From Bordetella parapertussis (GTDB taxonomy: Bacteria; Pseudomonadota; Gammaproteobacteria; Burkholderiales; Burkholderiaceae_B), in assembly GCA_945868195.1 (NCBI GenBank), contig CAMBLP010000033.1:1-16682 (forward strand): a stretch of 16,682 nucleotides of DNA. The letters run 5' to 3'. Below the pieces are notes generated by a model. The model was not told the DNA's origin. It ran no database searches and saw only the letters and a list, made by a program, of their open reading frames with translations. A program made the position numbers and the translations under genes. Below, piece after piece: positions 7,975 to 16,330 of this stretch (the stretch's first letter is position 1; every line of letters begins with the position of its first letter).

Positions 7975-7981
7975 CATCAGC

Positions 7982-8827
7982 ATGAAGTTCGTCAGCTACA
8001 TTCATCAAGGAAACAACGCCTACGGTATGTTGCGAGAGGATGGTGGTATTGTGAATCTAGATTCACGTATCGGCAAAGACTACCCAACGCTGTTGCAGTT
8101 GGTCCAGAAAAATGGTTTTGACGCGGCCAAGCGTGCTGTTGCGGAGGTCGCTGTTGCTGATGTGCACGAATCTTCGATTCGTTATTTGCCCTTGTTTTTA
8201 GAGCCTGTGACGATCCATTGCGTTGGGCTCAACTATGCCGCCCACGCCGCCGAAGCGGGACACAAGCTTCCCGAGTTTCCTCGCACCTTTTTTAAAACTC
8301 CTGCGGCGCTCGTGGCGCATAACGAAGATTTTGAAAAGCCAAGCTTGTCGCCCGAGTTTGATTTCGAAGGTGAGATGGCAGTCATCATCAGTAAAACTGC
8401 ACGTAAAGTCCGTGCCGAAGACGCCGCGCAATACATCGCGGGCTATACCTGTTTTATGGATGGTTCGGTCAGAGACTATCAGTTTCAGCGCACGCTTGAC
8501 CAAGGGAAAAACTTTTATCGCTCGAGCTCGATCGGTCCCGCCTTGGTGACGCCCGACGAGGTTGGCAATCTTGATCCGCTGACGCTGACCACCATCGTGT
8601 CAGGTGAAACGATGCAGCACTCCGCCTTCGATAATATGATTTTTACGATTCCCAAGCTCATCGAATACATCTCTGGTTTTACGGAGTTGCATGCTGGCGA
8701 TGTGATTGCGACGGGCACTCCCGAAGGAGTAGGCTTTAGTCGTACGCCACCTAGATTTTTGCAAAAAGGTGACGTTGTCGAGGTCATCATTGATAAAATA
8801 GGTGTTCTGCGTAATAAAGTATCTTAG
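7982..8827 (+). CDS. Fumarylacetoacetate hydrolase (FAH) family protein
   Basis: A 281-residue FAH-fold enzyme, the usual length for the short bacterial group of this family. Seen: [20 protein letters not shown] (80-99), the lid/start of the fold; the metal ligands in [10 protein letters not shown] (E129, E131) and [10 protein letters not shown] (D160); [19 protein letters not shown] (176-194); and [16 protein letters not shown] near the C-terminus. Family knowledge: with Mg2+ or Mn2+ these enzymes hydrolyse C-C bonds of beta-diketo acids (fumarylacetoacetate, fumarylpyruvate, acylpyruvates), or act as decarboxylases, hydratases or isomerases in meta-cleavage pathways. The substrate cannot be told from the sequence. 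The usual NDVSARD motif around the Asp ligand reads MDGSVRD, a mild departure. It follows the lyase gene in the same direction and ends 4 bases before the kup start, so kup may be partly co-transcribed. Confidence 0.88.
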   Translation: MKFVSYIHQGNNAYGMLREDGGIVNLDSRIGKDYPTLLQLVQKNGFDAAKRAVAEVAVADVHESSIRYLPLFLEPVTIHCVGLNYAAHAAEAGHKLPEFPRTFFKTPAALVAHNEDFEKPSLSPEFDFEGEMAVIISKTARKVRAEDAAQYIAGYTCFMDGSVRDYQFQRTLDQGKNFYRSSSIGPALVTPDEVGNLDPLTLTTIVSGETMQHSAFDNMIFTIPKLIEYISGFTELHAGDVIATGTPEGVGFSRTPPRFLQKGDVVEVIIDKIGVLRNKVS

Positions 8828-8831
8828 CAAA

Positions 8832-10769
8832 ATGACAATTAGCGATCCTCAGTATTCGCAGTCCAGCATCCTAGAACCGGTTGCAGTGACTGCGGGTCCG
8901 GTGGGACATGGCTCTACACATGTTCTGATGCTCGCCGCGATTGGCGTGGTGTTTGGGGACATTGGAACGAGTCCTCTGTACGCACTAAAAGAGTGCTTTA
9001 GTCCCGAACATGGTATCCCCTACTCGCGCGAGGCATTGCTTGGTGTTTTGTCCATGCTTTTTTGGGCGGTTTTATTAGTTGTGACGCTCAAGTATGTTGT
9101 GATCGTCATGCGGGCTGACAATAGGGGTGAGGGTGGAGTGCTCTCCTTGATGGCACTCGCATTGCGCTCATTCAAAGGAACAGGAAAGCCGTATCTTGCG
9201 GTGATGATGCTGGGTATGTTCGGTGGATGTATGCTGATTGGTGAGACAGTGATCACGCCAGCAATTTCAGTCTTATCAGCGGTTGAAGGACTTGAAATCA
9301 TTGCTCCTGAACTCAAGCGCTTCGTCATTCCCCTCACCGTCGCCATCCTGATTTGTTTATTTTTTATTCAAAAATATGGCACCGCTGCAGTAGGCAAGCT
9401 TTTCGGCCCAGTTACATTGTTATGGTTTATCACCTTAGCAGTCCTCGGCGTATCGAATATCCTGAAGCAACCTGAAATATTTATTGCGATCAATCCCTTT
9501 TATGCGATCAGCTTCATTTACGAGCATACTTTTCTCGCATTTATTGTTTTAGGTTCAGTGGTGTTGGTCATCACAGGTGTCGAGTCTCTGTATCTGGACA
9601 TGGGACATTTTGGTAAAAAACCAGTACGTTACGCTTGGCTTTTTGTGGTGATGCCGAGTTTGTTGCTCTGCTATTTTGGTCAAGGCGCTTTGTTATTGAG
9701 CGATCCTAGCGCGATACGCAATCCCTTCTATTTAATGGTTCCAAGTTGGGCATTGATGCCGATGGTGGGCTTTGCCACAGTCGCAACGGTGATTGCATCA
9801 CAGGCCGTCATTTCTGGTGCTTTTTCTCTGGCAAATCAAGCAACGTTACTTGGTTTTTTGCCACGATTAAATATCAAGCACACTTCAGATGCAGAGCGTG
9901 GGCAGATGTATGTGCCTGCTGTAAATCGGGCGCTGTTGGCGATGGTGCTATTCACAGTCATTCAGTTTCGTGAGTCTGGTAACTTGGCTGCTGCCTATGG
10001 CATATCACTGACAACGACGATGCTCATCACAACCCTGCTTGTGGCCATCGTCATGTTACGCGAGTGGAAGCTCAATCCGATTTTCATCATATTATTTTTA
10101 TTAGTATTTTTATCCATTGATTTATCCTTTTGGGCGGCCAATCTTGTCAAAATCAAAGCTGGCGGATGGTACCCACTGCTTTTGGGCCTCGCATGCTTTA
10201 TCTGCTTGATGACATGGTACACAGGTCGTCGTTTACTGCGTGAAAAAGCGATTGATGGATCGATTCCCCTCTCTGATTTTGTGACGAGTATTTTGGCGCA
10301 TCCTCCTCATCGCATCGAGGGTACCGCGGTATTTTTGACTGCCCATGTGGATCACACGCCCGCCACGATGTTGCATAATTTAAAACACAACAAGGTTCTT
10401 CATAAACGTGTATTTTTCATCAAACTGAGCACGTGGGACGTACCCTTTGTGAACGATGATGAAAGATTGCAACTTAAAGAGCTGGGTAAAGACATTTACG
10501 TCGTTCGCGCAGTCCATGGTTTCAAAGAAACGCCGGATATCAACTCTGTACTGGCGTTGATCACCGCCAATCACGGGCTCGAATTCGATGAAATGGACAC
10601 TTCATTCTTTTTGGCGCGCGACACGATTGTGCCTAGCAAGTTGCCTGGCATGGCACTCTGGCGTGAAAAACTTTTTTCCTGGATGTATCAGAACGCGGCT
10701 AAGCCTTCGGACTTTTTCCAGATTCCACCTAATCGCGTGGTTGAACTGGGCGCCAAGATAGAAATTTAA
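8832..10769 (+). CDS. kup: Kup-type low-affinity potassium transporter
   Basis: A 645-residue K+ uptake protein of the Kup/HAK/KT family, slightly longer than E. coli Kup (622). Seen: [20 protein letters not shown] (37-56), the family hallmark; [40 protein letters not shown]; about 12 membrane spans up to roughly residue 465; and a hydrophilic cytoplasmic C-terminal domain of about 180 residues containing [20 protein letters not shown]. Family knowledge: Kup imports K+ with protons and matters at low pH or under hyperosmotic stress. ATG 8832 lies 4 bases after the FAH-family stop and has only a weak ribosome site, so translation may depend on coupling to the upstream gene. An in-frame GTG at 8802 would overlap that gene and add 10 residues. 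It converges on the methyltransferase gene with a 22-base gap. Confidence 0.95.
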   Translation: MTISDPQYSQSSILEPVAVTAGPVGHGSTHVLMLAAIGVVFGDIGTSPLYALKECFSPEHGIPYSREALLGVLSMLFWAVLLVVTLKYVVIVMRADNRGEGGVLSLMALALRSFKGTGKPYLAVMMLGMFGGCMLIGETVITPAISVLSAVEGLEIIAPELKRFVIPLTVAILICLFFIQKYGTAAVGKLFGPVTLLWFITLAVLGVSNILKQPEIFIAINPFYAISFIYEHTFLAFIVLGSVVLVITGVESLYLDMGHFGKKPVRYAWLFVVMPSLLLCYFGQGALLLSDPSAIRNPFYLMVPSWALMPMVGFATVATVIASQAVISGAFSLANQATLLGFLPRLNIKHTSDAERGQMYVPAVNRALLAMVLFTVIQFRESGNLAAAYGISLTTTMLITTLLVAIVMLREWKLNPIFIILFLLVFLSIDLSFWAANLVKIKAGGWYPLLLGLACFICLMTWYTGRRLLREKAIDGSIPLSDFVTSILAHPPHRIEGTAVFLTAHVDHTPATMLHNLKHNKVLHKRVFFIKLSTWDVPFVNDDERLQLKELGKDIYVVRAVHGFKETPDINSVLALITANHGLEFDEMDTSFFLARDTIVPSKLPGMALWREKLFSWMYQNAAKPSDFFQIPPNRVVELGAKIEI

Positions 10770-10785
10770 ATCCTGAGCTGTCAGG
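10762..10785 (-). terminator. Weak hairpin, possible terminator of the minus-strand operon
   Basis: On the minus strand, just after the methyltransferase stop (10792), CCTGA (10785-10781) and TCAGG (10776-10772) can pair around a 4-base loop. They are followed by ATTTAAATTT. The 5-bp stem is short and the tail is not a clean U-run, so this is a weak call. It overlaps the kup stop region on the other strand. Confidence 0.25.
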
Positions 10786-10791
10786 GTGTGC

Positions 10792-11643
10792 TTAAAACTG
10801 GCGAGGCCGTGCATACAGATCTGTATGACCGATCTCGCAAGTTTGTGCCACGCTTCGGCTTTGCTTCCAAGCACTAACTTCTTCAACAGAGACCCGTTTC
10901 GTTTCCAGCACAGCGCCCGCACTCCCGATCGCTAATTGCTCGATCAGATTGCGGTCAGACGCGTTTAGTTTCCAAGGACTCTGAGCGCTCGATACAGCAA
11001 AACCTCGCGCTTTTAAAAGCTTCTCCATCACGCCTGCAGCAGTTGGACCCGCTGCTGCGCCAAAACCCTTGTCGGTCTGCTGGTGGGCATGAAAGGCCTT
11101 AAGCATCGCTGCATCGGTGGCCTGAGGAGGGCTCCAGACTTCCTGGCCGTTGTACGTTAGAACGGTGTAGAGAGGAGCGTTGAGTAAGCCGCAAAACCGC
11201 TCCAGCCAACTCTCGGCGACCAGATCAAAAAATGCAGCCGCCGTCAGGAGATCCATAGGTCGAGAAAGCACCGCTTCAAGATTGCTCGACAAGTCTTCGC
11301 AGAGAAAATCGATAGAAATATGTTTTCCATTTTTAAGTACTACGAGTGTTTCTTGTTCGGAGACAATCTTGTCGGCCCATTGCATCAGTGCGGCCTTTGC
11401 CGCACTCAGCAGAGCGGGATCATAATCAACCAGCGTCCAATGCTGTGTCGCAGGCAGATGTGGTGCCAAGGCGCGTAAGTTAGAGCCTGAACCACAACCA
11501 AGATCTACAAGGTTGATGGGACCCGGACGCACGCGAGCCAAATGTGCAAGGTCGTGAACGACTTGATCGCGTAAGGAAACATCGCGAGCGCGATGGTCCG
11601 CAGTCTCCCGAAGGGCGAGCCATTGTGCGGAAAAACCAGTCAT
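10792..11643 (-). CDS. Class I SAM-dependent methyltransferase
   Basis: A 283-residue soluble protein with a Rossmann-fold methyltransferase core. Seen: motif I NLVDLGCGSGSN (44-55), which binds S-adenosylmethionine; the acidic residue D73 in LVDYDP at the end of strand 2; and RPMDLLTAAAFFDLVAESWL near residue 130, which is the motif IV region. A C-terminal part follows with no further motif I can name. Family knowledge: the fold transfers methyl groups to small molecules, sugars, proteins or nucleic acids, and the substrate is not encoded in motif I. It is the third gene after the OpgH-like and NdvA-like genes, with a 20-base gap and only a weak ribosome site before ATG 11643. It may therefore methylate the glycan or another product of that operon; this is inference from position. 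Confidence 0.82.
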   Translation of the reverse strand: MTGFSAQWLALRETADHRARDVSLRDQVVHDLAHLARVRPGPINLVDLGCGSGSNLRALAPHLPATQHWTLVDYDPALLSAAKAALMQWADKIVSEQETLVVLKNGKHISIDFLCEDLSSNLEAVLSRPMDLLTAAAFFDLVAESWLERFCGLLNAPLYTVLTYNGQEVWSPPQATDAAMLKAFHAHQQTDKGFGAAAGPTAAGVMEKLLKARGFAVSSAQSPWKLNASDRNLIEQLAIGSAGAVLETKRVSVEEVSAWKQSRSVAQTCEIGHTDLYARPRQF

Positions 11644-11663
11644 ATCGATTCCATTTAAAGAAG

Positions 11664-13442
11664 CTATTGCATAGGTTGAGGCGAATGCTCAACGGGTGCA
11701 TTGAATTGTTGTTGCACAATGTCGGTAAATCGTCCGCCTTGTGCATAGAGCGCGTCAAAGGTGCCCGCTTCGATGACGCGGCCCGCGTCCATCACCAAAA
11801 TCATATCGGCGTGACGAATCGTACTGAGTCGATGCGCGATCACCAAGGTACTTCGTTGACGCGTGACTTCGTCCATTGCCTTGAGGAGACTGGTCTCGGT
11901 CGAACTATCCAACGCACTCGTTGCTTCGTCCAGAATCAATATTGGGGGATCTTTGAGCAGCACACGAGCAATTGATAGTCGTTGACGTTCACCGCCCGAG
12001 AGGCTGCGTCCACGCTCACCAATCGTCGTATCAAAGCCATCGGGTTGTTTCAGAATAAAGTCTAGGGCTTGAGCGCGTGCGCAGGCTTGTCTGAGATCGG
12101 CCTCGGTCGCCTCGGGGGAACCAACGCGAAGATTTTCTGCGATCGAACGATTAAAGAGCAGAGGCTCCTGAAAGACAACGCCAATGTTGCGTCGTAACGC
12201 TGTCAGCTGAAATGATCTTATATCCTGACCATCGATCGTAATCGTGCCAGACTGGGGGTCAAAGGCGCGATAAAGTAGACTGAGCGCGGTGGACTTTCCG
12301 GCGCCGGAGGTTCCAACTAAAGCTAAGGTTTGACCGGGCGTGACCTTGAAGCTGAGTTTGTCGACGGCGGGTCGTTTGCCATCATAAGAAAAACTGACGT
12401 TGTGAAATTCGATGTTCCCCTCGCAACGACCTGGATCAATCGCGTTGGGCGCGTCAAGAATTTCAGGCGCAGTATCAAGTACACCAAAAAACTCTTTCAA
12501 TCGCGGTGCGTCCATCGCGAGTTTATTGGTAAATGCCACGATTTGTTCAAGACGGCCAATCACCATGCCGGCAAAAGCAATAAACGTCACGATCTCGCCG
12601 ATCGTGATGAGTGATTTGGTATAAAGCCATGCGCCTAAGATGACAATACACAAAATACTCAAGGTGGTGGCTGCGCGTGTCAGCACTGTGACAAGCGCCC
12701 ACCAAGATAGAACCGGAAGTTGAGCGCCAAGTACGCGTTGACTAATCGTGTGCAGGGCTTTGACCTCGGTTTGAATACGCGAAAAACTTTGCACAAGCGC
12801 GATATTTCCCAACGTATCCGATGCAAGCTCTGCTAAATCAGAATGATGGCTTTCGACTTGTTGCTGCAACTTTTGTGTTTTTCTCAAGATGAAATGAGTT
12901 AGTACACCAAACAACAGACACAAGACAATCAATACGAGAGCGAGACGCCAGTTGATATAGAGCGCGAGCGGAACCAAAACAACCAAGGATACAAAGGCTG
13001 CCAGGTGCTCTCTGAAAAAACTCAGCCAAAGCCACCATAGTGTGTCCGTGCCTTGCAGCATGATTTTCATGAGCCTACCGGAATGCGTGCGTGACCGTTG
13101 CGCAAGGGGTAGGTGAAGCACGTGTTCAAAATACTCGCCGAATATTGCGTGACGCCTGCGATGGGCAAGACGATCAGAAAAAAGTGCGACCAGCGTTGAG
13201 CACAAAATGGTGAATAAACCAAAACCGGTCCAAAGCAATAGCAGAGGCCAGACGCCCTTCCAAATTGCGGCTGGCTGATCGCTGGGGATTGAAGAAAGCG
13301 TGTCGATCACTCGCCCGAAAAGAACCGGTTCCGCAAAGAGTGCCATGGCAAGCATGACGTTGGCCAAGGCCAACATCCAGCCGAGTCGACGATCCGAGCC
13401 CAGTTTGTCGAGCACCCGCAAGTACAGGCGAATAAATTTCAT
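11664..13442 (-). CDS. NdvA/ChvA-type glucan ABC exporter, fused permease/ATPase
   Basis: A 592-residue half-transporter, homodimer expected, inner membrane. Seen: a six-span membrane domain with [16 protein letters not shown] (36-51), [20 protein letters not shown] (91-110), [20 protein letters not shown] (138-157) and [21 protein letters not shown] (from 242), all matching the pattern of the rhizobial NdvA / Agrobacterium ChvA beta-1,2-glucan exporter as I remember it. The ATPase has Walker [10 protein letters not shown] (377-385), Q425, LSGGERQR (481-488), ILILDE (501-506) and His537. Family knowledge: NdvA/ChvA moves cyclic beta-1,2-glucan made by NdvB/ChvB to the periplasm. Here the partner is an OpgH-type synthase instead. 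ATG 13442 overlaps the upstream stop as ATGA, which points to coupled translation. Other exporters in this broad group (MsbA-like lipid exporters) are less likely on the N-terminal sequence. The exported substrate is inferred, not shown. Confidence 0.85.
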   Translation of the reverse strand: MKFIRLYLRVLDKLGSDRRLGWMLALANVMLAMALFAEPVLFGRVIDTLSSIPSDQPAAIWKGVWPLLLLWTGFGLFTILCSTLVALFSDRLAHRRRHAIFGEYFEHVLHLPLAQRSRTHSGRLMKIMLQGTDTLWWLWLSFFREHLAAFVSLVVLVPLALYINWRLALVLIVLCLLFGVLTHFILRKTQKLQQQVESHHSDLAELASDTLGNIALVQSFSRIQTEVKALHTISQRVLGAQLPVLSWWALVTVLTRAATTLSILCIVILGAWLYTKSLITIGEIVTFIAFAGMVIGRLEQIVAFTNKLAMDAPRLKEFFGVLDTAPEILDAPNAIDPGRCEGNIEFHNVSFSYDGKRPAVDKLSFKVTPGQTLALVGTSGAGKSTALSLLYRAFDPQSGTITIDGQDIRSFQLTALRRNIGVVFQEPLLFNRSIAENLRVGSPEATEADLRQACARAQALDFILKQPDGFDTTIGERGRSLSGGERQRLSIARVLLKDPPILILDEATSALDSSTETSLLKAMDEVTRQRSTLVIAHRLSTIRHADMILVMDAGRVIEAGTFDALYAQGGRFTDIVQQQFNAPVEHSPQPMQ

Positions 13443-15184
13443 GAGCGCTCGGAGGGCTTAAGAAGTGCGTTTAAAGCCTCGGGCGGATTGATTTCCTCGG
13501 GCAAGGAAAGTAGGCGATGCGAAATCATCCACCGCCCTAGCCAAGGCTGTGAGGTTATGACCGCGAAGGGTATGGCGAGCAACAGACCACTAAAAAATAT
13601 CAGGGCGAAGGGCAGAACTGCAGGGTGGGTGACTAGCAGAAGTCCTGACAGTATCAGACCCAACAGCGTATGCGGCCAAAATTGTTTGATCGCAACCGAC
13701 AACGGAATGGTGTGATCGTCTCGGGCTTGGGCTGTCCAGCCCTGTTTTTTACCAAAAATCAGACCTGTCATAAACATCGTCTGATTCAACCAAGAGATGG
13801 GGTTCATTAATATTGAGAAAAGCATCTCCAAGCTCAGATTTAACGCAAAGCGCCAGCCACCACCAAAGCGCGCGCGTTCTTCTGGACGCAGTAGGACATC
13901 TAAAGCGCCTGCGATTTTTGGTTGATACCACAACAAGAGTGAACAGATCAATAATGTGAGTGACGCTGTGCTTTGAGCAAAGTCTGCAGCGTTCGTATGC
14001 AGACTGAGCGCTAGTGTTCCAAGCACCAGCATGGCGATCCAGGCAGCTGAACCCAAGAACATAAAAATCGCCAAGGCCAGTTGGTAGCGATTCATCAGCT
14101 TGAGTCCGGGTAAGGTTAGCAAATGAATGTATTGCAAATTGCCCTCGCACCAACGAAGTTCGCGACGAATGAACTCGGTCAGTGTAGGCGGATTTTCTTC
14201 CCAGCTCTCATCCTCTTGAGGAAAGACGCGCACCTCAAAACCGGCGCGCCGCATGAGTACGGCTTCGATTAAATCATGACTCAGAATATGACGTGTCGAA
14301 CCATCACGCGTTGCGAGTGTGGGCATCTCGCAGTGCTCGATAAAAGGGGCGAGGCGAATCACGGCGTTGTGTCCCCAATAAGGGCCGCAGTCATACTGCC
14401 ACAAAGCCGAACCCATCGTGTAGGAACGCATGCCCAGACGCATGCCGAATTGGAACAGTCTGGTAAACGCACTGGTCGAGGGTAGTCCAACGACCAGACC
14501 TTGCAAGATCCCCAGATGAGGACTGGCTTGCATCATACGCACTAAGCGCAACATGGAACCGCTCGTCATAAAGCTGTCCACATCGAGCGTCAGTGCAAAA
14601 TCGTGCTGGGTGCCCCAACGTTTACAAAAGTCTGCGATGTTTCCTGCTTTGTATCCTGTGTTGTCCGTTCGGCAGCGATAGGTGATCGCCATACGTGAAC
14701 TCCAGCGTTGCTGCATGGCGTCAAAACAGGATTGCTCTTGTGCGGCAATGATACGGTCATTGGTATCGCTCAAGACGTAGAGATGAAAGTGTTCGCCAAT
14801 CCCGGGTTGTGCGAGACCTTGGAGCATCGCTTCAAGATTACGTTCGATGCGTTCGGGCGTTTCATTGCGGATACACAACAAAATCGCCGTGGAGCTTGTT
14901 AGGGGCTCAGTCCCTGAGATGTCCATTTCCCGCGGCAAGACAGCAGCGGTGGGTCCAGTCGAAAGTTGGTATAACAAGAGGCCAATCAAACCATTCCAGA
15001 AGCCCACCACCATCCAAGGTAAAGTCACCCCCTGCATGATCAGGAGTGCGACGTACAGCGCGGTTGGTACTTGAGGTGAGAGGGCTTCGTGCATCAGCCA
15101 AAGCATGAATAAAGTTGTACTTACTGCAAGCAAACAGAAAAGGCTGCGGCGTGCGGAGATCGCACGCGCAGAAGGGTTATTCAT
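13439..15184 (-). CDS. OpgH/MdoH-type glucan biosynthesis glucosyltransferase (short form)
   Basis: A membrane-embedded processive family 2 glycosyltransferase of about 581 residues. Seen, numbered from ATG 15184: two N-terminal spans; the catalytic domain with YVLSDTNDR (D140), [17 protein letters not shown] (D201 and D203, the metal/UDP-binding pair) and [28 protein letters not shown] (H303-D304, catalytic base region); and [11 protein letters not shown] (341-351), the (Q/R)xxRW region. Several C-terminal spans follow, then LPEEINPPE. Family knowledge: OpgH polymerises glucose from UDP-glucose into the linear backbone of osmoregulated periplasmic glucans. E. coli OpgH has 847 residues, and this protein lacks about 100 residues at each end. 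OpgG, usually encoded beside opgH, is absent here. It is first in the operon with the NdvA-like exporter. A TTG at 15196 would add 4 residues, and no strong ribosome site is seen for either start. Confidence 0.87.
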   Translation of the reverse strand: MNNPSARAISARRSLFCLLAVSTTLFMLWLMHEALSPQVPTALYVALLIMQGVTLPWMVVGFWNGLIGLLLYQLSTGPTAAVLPREMDISGTEPLTSSTAILLCIRNETPERIERNLEAMLQGLAQPGIGEHFHLYVLSDTNDRIIAAQEQSCFDAMQQRWSSRMAITYRCRTDNTGYKAGNIADFCKRWGTQHDFALTLDVDSFMTSGSMLRLVRMMQASPHLGILQGLVVGLPSTSAFTRLFQFGMRLGMRSYTMGSALWQYDCGPYWGHNAVIRLAPFIEHCEMPTLATRDGSTRHILSHDLIEAVLMRRAGFEVRVFPQEDESWEENPPTLTEFIRRELRWCEGNLQYIHLLTLPGLKLMNRYQLALAIFMFLGSAAWIAMLVLGTLALSLHTNAADFAQSTASLTLLICSLLLWYQPKIAGALDVLLRPEERARFGGGWRFALNLSLEMLFSILMNPISWLNQTMFMTGLIFGKKQGWTAQARDDHTIPLSVAIKQFWPHTLLGLILSGLLLVTHPAVLPFALIFFSGLLLAIPFAVITSQPWLGRWMISHRLLSLPEEINPPEALNALLKPSERS

Positions 15185-15214
15185 AAAGGTTTTCAAGGGG
15201 ATGGCCTCTGGCTC

Positions 15215-15249
15215 ACTTATACTCTGCGAAATGCTCGCTTAGTATAAGT
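15215..15249. promoter_or_regulatory. Inverted repeat in the divergent control region
   Basis: ACTTATACT (15215-15223) and AGTATAAGT (15241-15249) form a perfect 9-bp inverted repeat separated by 17 bases. It lies in the roughly 100 bases between the divergently read OpgH-like and dehydrogenase genes. Each arm also contains TATAAG, close to a -10 box, pointing outward toward its own gene: the right arm reads TATAAG on the + strand and the left arm on the minus strand. No good TTGACA-like box stands at the right distance for either. It may be paired -10 elements, an operator, or both. Confidence 0.5.
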
Positions 15250-15288
15250 CAGAGCAGATTGTTTACATTTAAAACCTAGGACTCATGC

Positions 15289-16290
15289 GTGGTGAGAGAT
15301 CAACCCCCTTTATCCGTGCCGACTAGCGCTCAGGCGCTTTGGTATGTCGCTCCAGAACGTGTGGAGTTACGCGAGGAAACGCTTGCCTCTTTGACAGGTG
15401 AGGCGCTCCTGGTGCGATCGGTATTTGGAGCCTTGAGCCGAGGAACAGAGTCTCTTGTGTATCGGGGACAGGTTCCCGAGAGCGAGTTCGATCGGATGCG
15501 TGCCCCGTTTATGGGTGGCGCCTTTCCCTTCCCCGTCAAGTATGGCTATTCGAACGTGGGACGTGTCGAAGCAGGACCTGAGTCTCTGCTGGGTAAGCTC
15601 GTATTCAGTCTTATGCCGCACCAGACGGTGTTTCAGGCGGAGCCGAGCGCCGTGATGGTTGTTCCAGAGGGTGTGGAAGCATCCCGCGCGGTACTGGCGG
15701 CCAATATGGAAACCGCGCTCAATGCCGTGTGGGACGCTGCCCCCGGACCCGGTGACCGTATTGTCGTGGTGGGCGCTGGTGTTGTTGGTTGCTTGGTCGC
15801 CTATTTGTGCGGACATTTTCCCGGTGCTGAAGTGACCTTGGTGGATGTCAACCCTGAGCGTGCCCGGATCGCTGAGGCTTTGGGTGTGAGATTTGCGGCG
15901 CCTGCAGCCGCACCTCTCGAGTGCGATGTAGTGATCCATTGCAGCGCCAATCCCTCTGGACTCGCGACGGCGCTTGACTGCGCCGGCGAAGAGGCGACCG
16001 TTCTGGAACTCAGCTGGTATGGCTCTGGCGTTGTGAACGTCCCTTTAGGGGGCGCTTTTCATAGTCGACAGCTGAGACTGCAATCCAGTCAGGTCGGTCA
16101 TATTTCAGCTTCGCGTCGGCCGCGCTGGACTTACCGTCGTCGCTTGGGCGCTGCATTGGCTATGCTTCAGGACGCGCGTCTTGATGTGCTTTTGGCTCCT
16201 GCGGTAGATTTTGCAAGTTTGCCTGCACGCTTACCCGAAATTTTAGGCCGTCAGAGCACCGTGCTTTGTCAGCTGATCCGTTACCCCTGA
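15289..16290 (+). CDS. MDR-superfamily (zinc-type alcohol dehydrogenase-like) oxidoreductase without the usual zinc ligands
   Basis: A 333-residue medium-chain dehydrogenase/reductase-like protein. Seen: a GroES-like N-terminal half with VFGALSRGTESLVYRG (45-60) where zinc alcohol dehydrogenases carry the catalytic cysteine; PVKYGYSNVGRVEAG (82-96), matching the usual GHExxG region but without His-Glu; and a nucleotide-binding half with VVVGAGVVGCLVAYLCG (159-175) and D186 at the end of strand 2 (TLVDVNPER), which suggests NAD+ preference. The SRGTE motif recalls BchC-like dehydrogenases. Family knowledge: the fold oxidises alcohols or reduces carbonyls and double bonds; zinc-free members often act on conjugated bonds. 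GTG 15289 follows AGGA at 7 bases; a GTG at 15292 is equally close. It is followed after 40 bases by a QueD-like gene, probably in one operon, and is divergent from the glucan operon. Substrate unknown. Confidence 0.82.
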   Translation: MVRDQPPLSVPTSAQALWYVAPERVELREETLASLTGEALLVRSVFGALSRGTESLVYRGQVPESEFDRMRAPFMGGAFPFPVKYGYSNVGRVEAGPESLLGKLVFSLMPHQTVFQAEPSAVMVVPEGVEASRAVLAANMETALNAVWDAAPGPGDRIVVVGAGVVGCLVAYLCGHFPGAEVTLVDVNPERARIAEALGVRFAAPAAAPLECDVVIHCSANPSGLATALDCAGEEATVLELSWYGSGVVNVPLGGAFHSRQLRLQSSQVGHISASRRPRWTYRRRLGAALAMLQDARLDVLLAPAVDFASLPARLPEILGRQSTVLCQLIRYP

Positions 16291-16319
16291 TTTCATCTTT
16301 TCAATCTATTTTTTCCTTC

Positions 16320-16325
16320 AAGGAG
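16320..16325 (+). promoter_or_regulatory. Ribosome binding site for a GTG start
   Basis: AAGGAG lies 5 bases before GTG 16331 and fixes the start of the last gene, which does not begin with ATG. The first in-frame ATG (16361) lies within the conserved fold just before the first metal-type histidine. Confidence 0.65.
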
Positions 16326-16330
16326 TTACT

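Noticed and set aside
7658..7981. N-terminal extension of the FAH-family protein into the lyase gene
   Set aside because: The extra 108 residues show no family similarity, and ATG 7982 has a proper AAGGA and begins exactly where FAH proteins begin.
7867..7981. Terminator or promoter in the lyase-FAH gap
   Set aside because: There is only a GGCGCC palindrome without a stable loop or U-run, and no convincing -35/-10 pair.
1823..13442. Treating the two ABC half-transporters as one heterodimer
   Set aside because: They are 8 kb apart, belong to different subfamilies (Atm1 and NdvA), and each has complete ATPase motifs, so homodimers are more likely.
15367..15939. 190-codon minus-strand open frame across the MDR gene
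   Set aside because: Antisense to a clear dehydrogenase with motifs in both domains; no family resemblance in the translation.
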